This document shows, piece after piece, positions 53,526 through 61,251 of a stretch of DNA of 64,000 nt (position 1 is the stretch's first letter; the number at the start of each line of letters is the position of its first letter). A program made the position numbers and the translations under genes. This stretch comes from Parafannyhessea umbonata (GTDB taxonomy: Bacteria > Actinomycetota > Coriobacteriia > Coriobacteriales > Atopobiaceae): positions 62,001-126,000 of the forward strand of contig NZ_FOGP01000002.1 of assembly GCF_900111255.1 (NCBI RefSeq), given 5' to 3'. The notes below the pieces were generated by a model, which worked only from the letters and a program-made list of their open reading frames with translations, did not search any database and had not been told where the DNA came from.

Positions 53526-54947
53526 CTACCAGCGGTCGCTTCCGCGCAGGATCTTAGAGACCTCCCCGGCCGTCGTGATGGATCCGCAGGCGACGAAGGG
53601 CCTGTCGCTCAGGGCCGTGAGGGCCTCCTCAACGGAGGGGTAGGTCGCCTCGACCTCTCCCCCCTCCTCGCGCAGGATCCGTGCGAGTCCGGACTCGTCA
53701 AGCGCGCGGGGACTCTGCGTCTTCGTGACAACGAAGCGCGGGAACTCGGGCGCCAGGATGCGACAGATGCCACGGACGTCCTTGTCGGCAAGGACGGCAA
53801 GGAGAAGAACAGGGCGCTTCCGGACGTCAGGCTCGACCCCCCTCACGGCAGAGACGAATGTGGCAACCGACTGGGGGTTATGGCACGCATCAATCAGGCC
53901 GACCGGCTCGGGTCGCACGACGTCGAAACGTCCGGGCGTAGGGCAGGTCACAACCGAGTCGAAGAGTGCGTCAGCATCGAGGTGGCGACCCAGGAACTGC
54001 TCGCTCAGGACGATGGCGCAGGACACGTTGGCCGCCTGGTAGCTAGGCTTGAGCGCGCTCACGCCGTCGTACTCGGCAAGGGGCGTCTTGATGTCAACCA
54101 CAAGCGAGCCGCCGATACGGCCCGGGAAGCGGCTGATGCGGTATCCCGCCCTGGGAAGATCGCCATGGAAGGCGAGCTCGCCGGAATTGAGCTCTCCGGC
54201 GGCGTCAAAGGGGCGGTCGGGGCGCAGGAGGACGGGGGTCACGCCCACGTCCCGGCAGCGGTCGAGAAAGACGTCTTCCACGCTCGCGGGCGTCGCGGTC
54301 CCCACACCCAGGACGCAGGTGCGCCCATGCTTGATGATGGCGGCCTTCTCGCCCGCGATAGCCTCGAGGGTGTCACCCAGGATGCGCGTGTGGTCGAGGC
54401 CGACGCCGGTCACGGCGACGGAGCAGATGGACTTGGCGGCACTCGTCGCGTCCCAGCGCCCGCCCATGCCGCATTCCAGCACGGCAACGTCGACCTGGGC
54501 CTCCGCGAAAGCGACCATGGCCGCAACCGTCAGCGTGTCGAACTCGGTGATGTCGTAGGGCCTCAGGCCCTGTGCCTCGCGAGACTCGTTGACCCTTCTG
54601 CCCGCCTCGCGCGCGACGGCAATGCTGTGGGCGAAGGCGTCCCTGGCGATTGGCGCGCCGCAGATCTCCATGCGCTCGTTGTAGCTTACGAGCTCGGGAC
54701 TGGTGTAGAGTGCGACCTTGAGCCCCTCCCCCGCCAGTATTGCCGCCGTGTAGCGGGCGGTCGAGGTCTTGCCGTTGGTACCGGAGATCTGGATGCACTT
54801 GAAGCAGAGGTCGGGGTCGCCGCAGGCGGTCAACATGTCCTCGACGCTCTCGAGCATGGGCTGGATGCCAAAGCGCAGCGCGGAGTGAAGGACGTCCAGC
54901 GACTCCTCGAAGGTGAGGGGCTCGACGTCGAATGGAACCTGGTACAT
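53526..54947 (-). CDS. folC: Folylpolyglutamate / dihydrofolate synthase
   Basis: Adds glutamate to dihydropteroate or folates; Mur-ligase family. The P-loop SGTNGKTSTARY, the EFDTLTVAAMVAF and ECGMGGRWDATSA motifs, and GLIDACHNPQS are present over 473 residues. ATG at 54947 follows GAGCATTCC. It is the last gene of the fhs-fchA-folD-folE-folC series, 25 bases after folE. Confidence 0.95.
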   Translation of the reverse strand: MYQVPFDVEPLTFEESLDVLHSALRFGIQPMLESVEDMLTACGDPDLCFKCIQISGTNGKTSTARYTAAILAGEGLKVALYTSPELVSYNERMEICGAPIARDAFAHSIAVAREAGRRVNESREAQGLRPYDITEFDTLTVAAMVAFAEAQVDVAVLECGMGGRWDATSAAKSICSVAVTGVGLDHTRILGDTLEAIAGEKAAIIKHGRTCVLGVGTATPASVEDVFLDRCRDVGVTPVLLRPDRPFDAAGELNSGELAFHGDLPRAGYRISRFPGRIGGSLVVDIKTPLAEYDGVSALKPSYQAANVSCAIVLSEQFLGRHLDADALFDSVVTCPTPGRFDVVRPEPVGLIDACHNPQSVATFVSAVRGVEPDVRKRPVLLLAVLADKDVRGICRILAPEFPRFVVTKTQSPRALDESGLARILREEGGEVEATYPSVEEALTALSDRPFVACGSITTAGEVSKILRGSDRW

Positions 54948-54972
54948 GTGGGGAATGCTCCTTCCGGGAAGG

Positions 54973-55557
54973 CTATACGCCCAAGAGGCGCAGCGCCTCC
55001 TCGCGGGTCTTGAGGTTATCGAAGCAACCGCGCACGGCGGAGGTGACGGTGAGCGCTCCCGCGCTGCGAACGCCCCTCATCGTCATGCAGGTGTGCTCGG
55101 CCTGCATGACCACGAGGACGCCTAGGGGCTCGAGCTCGCGCATCATCGCGTCGGCGATCTGCGAGGTGAGGCGCTCCTGAAGCTGGGGGCGCTTGGCGTA
55201 GCCGTTGACGCACCTCGCGATCTTTGAGAGACCCGTGATCCTGCCCTTGCGCGGGATGTAGCAAACGTGGGCCTTGCCGACGAACGGGAGCAGGTGATGC
55301 TCGCACATGGACGAGAACGCGATGTCCCTGACGATGACCATCTCCTCGTTCTCGCCCTCGTGGAACTGCTTGCGCAGGTAGACGCCAGGATCCTCCTGCA
55401 TGCCACCGAAGATCTCCTCGCAGGCGCGCGCCACGCGGTCAGGGGTGCCCCTGAGCCCCTCGCGGTCCGGGTCCTCGCCGATGGCAAGTAGGAAGTCGCG
55501 AACGGCGGCCTCGACGCGCTTCTTGTCGAGCGCGTTGTACGATAGTTGGTTGTCCAT
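54973..55557 (-). CDS. folE: GTP cyclohydrolase I
   Basis: First step of folate synthesis: GTP to dihydroneopterin triphosphate. Zinc ligands are seen in [11 protein letters not shown] (C85, H88) and [10 protein letters not shown], with the [16 protein letters not shown] substrate motif. It has 194 residues, like the short bacterial enzyme. ATG at 55557 follows AGGAGCG and lies one base after the folD stop. Confidence 0.96.
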   Translation of the reverse strand: MDNQLSYNALDKKRVEAAVRDFLLAIGEDPDREGLRGTPDRVARACEEIFGGMQEDPGVYLRKQFHEGENEEMVIVRDIAFSSMCEHHLLPFVGKAHVCYIPRKGRITGLSKIARCVNGYAKRPQLQERLTSQIADAMMRELEPLGVLVVMQAEHTCMTMRGVRSAGALTVTSAVRGCFDNLKTREEALRLLGV

Positions 55558-55558
55558 G

Positions 55559-56413
55559 CTAGCGAACGCTCCTTTCGGCAGCCCTGACAACGTGCTCGGC
55601 CAGGACCGCGGTGGTGACGGAGCCCACGCCGCGCGGCACGGGCGTAATGGCGCGGACGATGGGAGCGACGCCCTCGAAGTCGACGTCGCCGACGAGGCGC
55701 TGGTTCTCCTCGTCCCAGTTGATTCCAACGTCCACGACGACCTGTCCGGGCCTGACGTGCTCGGGACGCAGCGTGTTGGGCCTTCCCGTGGCGACCACGA
55801 TGACGTCCGCCTCCCTGCAGGCGCCGGCGAGGTCGACCGTGTGCGAGTGACACAGAGTGACCGTGGCGTCACGCGCCTGGAGCAACATCGCCACGGGCCT
55901 GCCGATGACGAGCGAGCGGCCCACAACGGTCACGCGGGCACCGTCGAGCGCAACATCGTAGTGATCAAGAAGGCAAACGCAGGCCTCAGCCGTGCAGGGC
56001 GAGAAACCCAGGCTCTGGGACGCATACACGCCAAAGGAGGAGGCGCGCGTCACGCCGTCGACGTCCTTCTGGAACGCGAGCTCCTCGCAGGCCTGTACCT
56101 CGTCGAGGTGCTCTGGAAGGGGCCTAAAGAGCAGGCAGCCATGGACCGAGGGGTCTGAGTTTGCCTCGCGAATGGCACCGAGGAGCTCCTCCTGCGCACA
56201 GCCCTGGTGAAGAACAACTCTGCGCACGGCCATGCCGAGACCCTCGCAGCGCTTGGTGGCAGCGCGCTCGTAGGTGAGGTCGTCGGGTCGGTCGCCGACG
56301 CGGATTATGGCCAGCGTGGGAACGACGCCCTCGTCTGCAAGGCGCCCGACGCGCTCGGAAAGCTTGGCCCCAAGGGCCTTGGCGACCGGCGCTCCCCTCA
56401 TCTCAAGCTCCAT
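55559..56413 (-). CDS. folD: FolD-type methylene-THF dehydrogenase with altered cyclohydrolase residues
   Basis: Rossmann-fold C1-folate enzyme of 284 residues: [23 protein letters not shown] and KDVDG (D119) are typical. Two residues usually needed for cyclohydrolase action are altered. The usual Y-x-x-x-K reads Y48-E-R-A-A52, so the lysine is Ala, and the usual VQLPLP motif reads LFRPLP, so the glutamine is Phe96. The methylene-THF dehydrogenase should remain, with the cyclohydrolase step made by the adjacent FchA. The stop of fchA overlaps its ATG (TGATG). Confidence 0.93.
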   Translation of the reverse strand: MELEMRGAPVAKALGAKLSERVGRLADEGVVPTLAIIRVGDRPDDLTYERAATKRCEGLGMAVRRVVLHQGCAQEELLGAIREANSDPSVHGCLLFRPLPEHLDEVQACEELAFQKDVDGVTRASSFGVYASQSLGFSPCTAEACVCLLDHYDVALDGARVTVVGRSLVIGRPVAMLLQARDATVTLCHSHTVDLAGACREADVIVVATGRPNTLRPEHVRPGQVVVDVGINWDEENQRLVGDVDFEGVAPIVRAITPVPRGVGSVTTAVLAEHVVRAAERSVR

Positions 56414-57042
56414 CAGTGCCTCCTGATTCGATCCGCCACTCGCCTCGTGATGGCCTCGGCGCGGGGCACGTAGTCGTCCAGCATGTCGGCGCAATCCGCC
56501 TCGAGGCTCTGGGCAAAGCCCCTGTCGCCCAGCGACTCGGTGTTGACGAAGACCGAGAGGCTGGCGGCCTCAAGCGCGGATCGGCAGAGGATCGCACCAC
56601 ATCCGATGTCCGAGAGGAGCATATGGCTCACCTTGTTCTCAAGATCCTCGATCAGGTCGATGGCGGAGCAGATCTCCCGCATCATCGCAAACGGGACCTT
56701 CGCCGCGCCCTTGGTCGCACGCTCGATCACGTCAGCCCTCGAGGCGTCAGTGCGGTCCATCTTGTAGGCCTGCGATAGCTCAAGGTAGGCGGCGGCATCG
56801 CCGTCGACCAGCTCGATCAGGCTGCCCCTCACGCGCTCGGCGGCCTCGAGGTCGGCCCGCACGTCGTCCTGGAACTGTTCCAGGCTCGCCTTTCCAAGCG
56901 CGAACGAGCCCGCCATGGAACCGAGGGCGACGCCCAGCGCGCCGACGTAGGCGGCGGCGCCACCACCACCCGGGACGGGCTTGCGCGCAGAAAGCTCCTC
57001 GGCAAAGCCCGCAAGAGTCTTGTCAGTCAGTCTCTCGTGCAT
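56413..57042 (-). CDS. fchA: Methenyl-THF cyclohydrolase (FTCD/FchA family)
   Basis: A 209-residue helical protein matching the cyclodeaminase half of formiminotransferase-cyclodeaminase: KPVPGGGGAAAYVGALGVALGSM and the DIGCGAILCRSALEAA segment. In anaerobes such stand-alone proteins convert methenyl-THF and 10-formyl-THF. This fills the activity predicted to be missing from the adjacent FolD. ATG at 57042 follows AGGAG. A hairpin lies just before it. Confidence 0.93.
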   Translation of the reverse strand: MHERLTDKTLAGFAEELSARKPVPGGGGAAAYVGALGVALGSMAGSFALGKASLEQFQDDVRADLEAAERVRGSLIELVDGDAAAYLELSQAYKMDRTDASRADVIERATKGAAKVPFAMMREICSAIDLIEDLENKVSHMLLSDIGCGAILCRSALEAASLSVFVNTESLGDRGFAQSLEADCADMLDDYVPRAEAITRRVADRIRRH

Positions 57043-57057
57043 ACATCTCCTAGCAAA

Positions 57058-57077
57058 GGGCGCCCCGCAGGGCGCCC
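57058..57077 (-). terminator. Intra-operon hairpin between fhs and fchA
   Basis: GGGCGCCC occurs twice (57058-57065 and 57070-57077) around a four-base loop and is followed on the minus strand by TTTGC. It may attenuate or stabilise part of the operon transcript. Confidence 0.55.
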
Positions 57078-57101
57078 GAAACAACGTTTGAGCGACGATG
57101 G

Positions 57102-58775
57102 CTAGAACAGGCCCACGATCCTGCCGTCCTCGGTAACGTCAATCTTCTCGGCGGCAGGAACCTTGGGAAGGCCCGGCATGGTCATGATGTCACCGGTCAG
57201 CGCAACGATGAAGCCGGCGCCGGCGGATACACGAAGGTTACGCACCGTGATCCTGAAGCCCTTGGGCGCGCCCAGCTTCTTCGGGTCGTCGGTGAAGGAG
57301 TACTGGGTCTTGGCGACGCAGATGGGAAGCTTGTCATAGCCAAGGTCGGTGAGCTTCTTGAGCTGCTTTCTCGCGGTGGGCGTGAAGTCGACGCCGTCGG
57401 CGTGGTAGATGCGCGTCGCGATGGCCTCGACCTTCTCCTCGATGCTGCCGTCGAGCTCGTAGGAGAAGTGGAAGTCAGAGGGCTCGTCGCAGAGGCGCAC
57501 GACCTCCTCCGCGAGTGCGACTCCGCCCTCGCCGCCCTTGGCCCAGACCTCGGAAAGCGCGACGTTGACGCCAAGTTCGTTGCACTTGGCCTCGACTAGG
57601 TCGAGCTCAGCCTTGGTGTCAGTCGGGAACGCGTTGATGGCGACGACGACGGGCAGGCCGTAGACATCCGTGATGTTGGACACGTGCTGGAGCAGGTTGG
57701 GCATGCCCGCCTCGAGCGCCTCGAGGTTCTCATCGGCCAGCTGGTCCTTGGGCACGCCGCCATTGTACTTGAGGGCGCGCACGGTCGCGACGAGGACGAC
57801 GGCACTCGGGACAAGGCCGGTAGCGCGGCACTTGATGTCCAGGAACTTCTCGGCACCAAGGTCGGCGCCGAAGCCCGCCTCGGTCACGACGTAGTCCGCG
57901 AGCTTGAGGGCAGTCGTGGTGGCCTCCACGGAGTTGCATCCGTGCGCGATGTTGGCGAAGGGCCCGCCGTGCACGAAGGCGGGATTGTTCTCGAGGGTCT
58001 GCACCAGGTTGGGCTTGATGGCATCCTTGAGCAGCGCGGTCATGGCACCCTCGGCGTGGATGTCGGCGACCGTGACCGGCCTCTGGTCGAAGGTGTAGGC
58101 GATCACCATGCGCGACAGGCGCTCCTTGAGGTCCTTCAGGTCAGTAGCGAGGCAGAACACCGCCATGACCTCGGATGCGACCGTGATGTCGAAGCCGTCC
58201 TCGCGCGGCATGCCGTTGGCGACTCCGCCGAGGCCGTCCACGACGTTGCGCAGCTGTCGGTCGTTCATGTCGACGCAACGCTTCCAGACGACGCGACGGG
58301 GGTCGATGCCCAAGGCATTGCCCTGCTTGATGTGGTTGTCGAGCATCGCGGCACACAGGTTGTTGGCGGCGCCGATCGCGTGGAAGTCGCCCGTGAAGTG
58401 AAGGTTGATGTCCTCCATCGGGACGACCTGCGCGTGTCCGCCGCCGGCTGCGCCGCCCTTGATGCCGAAGACGGGCCCGAGACTGGGCTCGCGCAGGCAC
58501 AGCAGCGTCTGCTTGCCCATCTTGTTCATGGCATCCGCAAGTCCTACGGAGGTGGTCGTCTTGCCCTCTCCCGCGGGAGTGGGATTGATGGCGGTCACGA
58601 GGACAAGCTTGCCCTTGAGGGGCTTGTCCTTGAGGGAGTGGATGTCGACCTTTGCCTTGGTGTAGCCATAGGGCTCGAGCGTGTCCTCGTCGAGTCCCGC
58701 CCTCTTGGCGACCTCGAAGATGGGAAGCATCTCTGCCTCCTGAGCGATCTCGATGTCGGACTTGTAATCTGCCAT
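57102..58775 (-). CDS. fhs: Formate--tetrahydrofolate ligase
   Basis: ATP-dependent formation of 10-formyl-THF from formate. The [14 protein letters not shown] nucleotide motif, [20 protein letters not shown], and [11 protein letters not shown] motif identify it; 557 residues is standard. It is the head of the C1-folate operon. GGGGGAG lies before the ATG at 58775. A candidate -10 element TATCAT lies near 58840 on the minus strand. Confidence 0.97.
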   Translation of the reverse strand: MADYKSDIEIAQEAEMLPIFEVAKRAGLDEDTLEPYGYTKAKVDIHSLKDKPLKGKLVLVTAINPTPAGEGKTTTSVGLADAMNKMGKQTLLCLREPSLGPVFGIKGGAAGGGHAQVVPMEDINLHFTGDFHAIGAANNLCAAMLDNHIKQGNALGIDPRRVVWKRCVDMNDRQLRNVVDGLGGVANGMPREDGFDITVASEVMAVFCLATDLKDLKERLSRMVIAYTFDQRPVTVADIHAEGAMTALLKDAIKPNLVQTLENNPAFVHGGPFANIAHGCNSVEATTTALKLADYVVTEAGFGADLGAEKFLDIKCRATGLVPSAVVLVATVRALKYNGGVPKDQLADENLEALEAGMPNLLQHVSNITDVYGLPVVVAINAFPTDTKAELDLVEAKCNELGVNVALSEVWAKGGEGGVALAEEVVRLCDEPSDFHFSYELDGSIEEKVEAIATRIYHADGVDFTPTARKQLKKLTDLGYDKLPICVAKTQYSFTDDPKKLGAPKGFRITVRNLRVSAGAGFIVALTGDIMTMPGLPKVPAAEKIDVTEDGRIVGLF

Positions 58776-58939
58776 CTAGCAACTCCCCCTTGGATAACGT
58801 ATGGCGACACCGGGCGCCGCCGCGCGACGGTACAAATGATACTATCCCGCAATCGATGGCACGAGGGGACGAGACGCAAAGCTATCCGCAATCGCAACAA
58901 TATGGGCGGCGGAAAAGTGCCTCACCCTTCGCCCGTGCC

Positions 58940-59536
58940 CTACAGGCGAAGTATGCCGGCAGGAGTCGCAACCGCCCCTACCGGCAGGTCGAGGCACGTC
59001 ACGAGCCCGGCGGAAGCCAGACTGTCAGCCAGCTGCTCCGTGCGGCAGAGCCCCAGCGTGGCACCCTCGAAGGAAGAGAGGAAGACGTCATAGTAGCCGC
59101 CACCGTACCCCAGCCTATGGCCCGAGCGGTCGAAGGCGAGGCCCGGCACCAATGCGAGCGCCTGCCCCATGAGGGACGAATCGAGCAGGGTCGCGGGGTC
59201 TCCGTCGGGCTCCTCGACGCCAAAGCGACTCCTGACGAGTCCGTCCAGACTCGTGACCACGTGCCACTCCATGCGTCGTCCGGGGACGCAGCGCGGCAGG
59301 GCAACCACCTTGGCAGCCTCCAGCGCCGCGGCGATTATCGCGCGCGTATCGACCTCGCCAGGCATCGAGAGGTAGGTGAGCAGCGCCGGCGACGAGGCGA
59401 ACGGGCTCGACTCAAGCACGTGGCGCGAGATGTCTCGGTCGGCCGCGATGCGATATGCGGGATCGAGCGACGACCTCAGGGCAAGGCACCTCTCCCTTGC
59501 CTCGCGCTTCCTCATGGCCACTTCTTCTTGCGTCAA
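58940..59536 (-). CDS. 5-formyltetrahydrofolate cyclo-ligase (copy 2)
   Basis: Converts 5-formyl-THF to methenyl-THF with ATP. It has the classical N-terminal basic motif (AMRKREARERCLALRSS), VALPRCVPGRRMEW, LVPGLAFDRSGHRLGYGGGYYDVFL, and PVGAVATP. TTG at 59536 with AGGAG six bases upstream gives 198 residues; ATG at 59515 is the alternative. As it sits immediately before the fhs operon, this copy is the more likely folate enzyme of the two in this window. Confidence 0.9.
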   Translation of the reverse strand: MTQEEVAMRKREARERCLALRSSLDPAYRIAADRDISRHVLESSPFASSPALLTYLSMPGEVDTRAIIAAALEAAKVVALPRCVPGRRMEWHVVTSLDGLVRSRFGVEEPDGDPATLLDSSLMGQALALVPGLAFDRSGHRLGYGGGYYDVFLSSFEGATLGLCRTEQLADSLASAGLVTCLDLPVGAVATPAGILRL

Positions 59537-59576
59537 GCGATGCTCCTCATCGGCGTTCGAAACGAAATGGAACCAC

Positions 59577-61088
59577 TCAACTACCTGCGGGCTCTTCCGA
59601 CCCATCCCCCTTGCGCCTCCCGCGCAGGTCCCAAAGGGCCAGGGCGACCTTCGCCGCGCCTTCCGCGACGAGCAGACCAAGCACCAGGGTCATCACGAGG
59701 CCCTGCTCGGGATAGAAGTCGCAGAAGTCGTGCCAGCGCATTCCCATCTGGCCGGACGAGCACCAGATCAGCAGCGGGAGGAGGGCGTGCTCGAAGGCGA
59801 CGCAAAGCCAAAGGACCAGGCGCGGGCGAGAAGAACGCAGCCACTTAGCCTTCCAGCGTCTCAGCAGAGCGAGCGGCGCCGCTGCCGCCACGACCGCGAC
59901 GAGGTAGGCAAGGTTGAGCATGGCGTGGGTGCCGAGCGACCCGCCGGCATCGACGTCCTGGGGCTCATATCCCATGGCGATGGAGTACACGCCGTCAGCG
60001 AGCTGGCCAAAGCCCTCGTTGTCCCCTATCTCGTCGTCGCAGTCCGTGAGGACGACTATGCCGAGGTCTCGTCCGGGGACGACGACCATCTGCGCGGCGT
60101 AGTTCTCGACCTGGCCAGGATGCACCATAACGGGCTCTCCATCGTCATCGCACACGAACCAGCCCATCGCGTACGCGGAGTCGGGGTCACCCAAAAGGGC
60201 GCAGTCCCGAACTGTCTGGTCGATGTCGCCCCGCTCGAGGACGTCCCTTCCACCGTTGAGGTACATGCGCAGGTAGCTGGCCATGTCGTTGACGCTCGAG
60301 CGTATGTAGCCGGAGGCCGGGCCACCCCAGGCGCCATCGCCGGTCCCGTGGCGGAAGCCGTCCGCGACGTACACGCCGAACCAGCTGCGATGTCCTGGCG
60401 CCTCGCTGGCGCGCCCCTGCTCGACGCCGTCGATCGAGGAGTCGTTCATCTGCAGGCGGTCGAGCACGTTCTCGTGCAGGTAGTCGGCGTACGACTGGCC
60501 CGTGACCCTCTCGACGATGCGTCCGAGGAGGTCGTAGTTGACGTTTGCGTACGAGAAGGTCCCCACGCCCTCCTGTGTGCCCAGGTCGTCGAGGGGCGAG
60601 AAGTACCCGAGCCCGCTGGTCTGGTCAAGAAGATCCCGAACGGTGACCGCGTCTCCGAGCCCATACTCCGGTACGTAGAGCGACACGGGGGCGTCGAGTC
60701 GGACCAGGCCGCGCTCGGCAAGCTGCATGATACAGACGCCCGTAAAGGACTTCGAGAGCGAGCCTATGACGAAGGTCTGGCTGGAATCGGTCACGTCGCC
60801 ATAGGTCGCGACGTAGCGGACGCCCTTCGAGCTGACGACGGCAACGGCAAGGCCAGGGACGCGCGACGCCGAGAAGTTTCGGTCGAGGTAGTCGTCGAGC
60901 GCCGCGGAAAGGTGATCGTCAGACATGGTGACGTGAACGGTCGGCTGGTCGCTTCCGTCGCGGTCGGCCTCGAGCGCCGAGACGAACGCCCCGTCGGGCA
61001 TCGCGACGCGCGCACAGGCAACCAGCAGGAAAAGAAGGACGACGACCCCGCAAAAGAGGGCCAGCCCGAAACGAAGCCTCTTGGCCAT
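59577..61088 (-). CDS. Membrane-anchored beta-lactamase-fold serine hydrolase
   Basis: Class C beta-lactamase/PBP-like family. The N-terminal membrane anchor (about residues 7-25), SLSK active-site motif within IGSLSKSFTG, the YAN-type SYANVNYDLLG motif and an HPG motif in MVHPGQVENYAA replace the usual SxxK, YxN and K/HxG set. After residue 380 four hydrophobic segments follow, giving a multi-pass C-terminus. It has 503 residues. Activity might be peptidase, esterase or cell-wall related. ATG at 61088 follows GGAGG. Confidence 0.88.
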   Translation of the reverse strand: MAKRLRFGLALFCGVVVLLFLLVACARVAMPDGAFVSALEADRDGSDQPTVHVTMSDDHLSAALDDYLDRNFSASRVPGLAVAVVSSKGVRYVATYGDVTDSSQTFVIGSLSKSFTGVCIMQLAERGLVRLDAPVSLYVPEYGLGDAVTVRDLLDQTSGLGYFSPLDDLGTQEGVGTFSYANVNYDLLGRIVERVTGQSYADYLHENVLDRLQMNDSSIDGVEQGRASEAPGHRSWFGVYVADGFRHGTGDGAWGGPASGYIRSSVNDMASYLRMYLNGGRDVLERGDIDQTVRDCALLGDPDSAYAMGWFVCDDDGEPVMVHPGQVENYAAQMVVVPGRDLGIVVLTDCDDEIGDNEGFGQLADGVYSIAMGYEPQDVDAGGSLGTHAMLNLAYLVAVVAAAAPLALLRRWKAKWLRSSRPRLVLWLCVAFEHALLPLLIWCSSGQMGMRWHDFCDFYPEQGLVMTLVLGLLVAEGAAKVALALWDLRGRRKGDGSEEPAGS

Positions 61089-61196
61089 GGGATGCGCCTC
61101 CGTTCGCCAGCTCGACGGCCATACCACCTACCGTAACGATACGCACACGGACGAGAGGGGGCAAGCGTCGCCCCAGATGCCCACGGTTCGATGAAC

Positions 61197-61225
61197 AAGA
61201 AAGGAGGGGAGCCAAGCCCCCCTCC
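61197..61225 (-). terminator. Terminator after valS
   Basis: Minus-strand GGAGGGG pairs with CCCCTCC around a nine-base loop and is followed by TTTCTTG. Confidence 0.82.
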
Positions 61226-61251
61226 CCAATTAGCCATGAAAGCCAGCGCGA

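Noticed and set aside
58776-58940. ZTP (pfl) riboswitch before fhs
   Set aside because: The 165-base leader lacks the expected conserved pfl sequence and pseudoknot elements.
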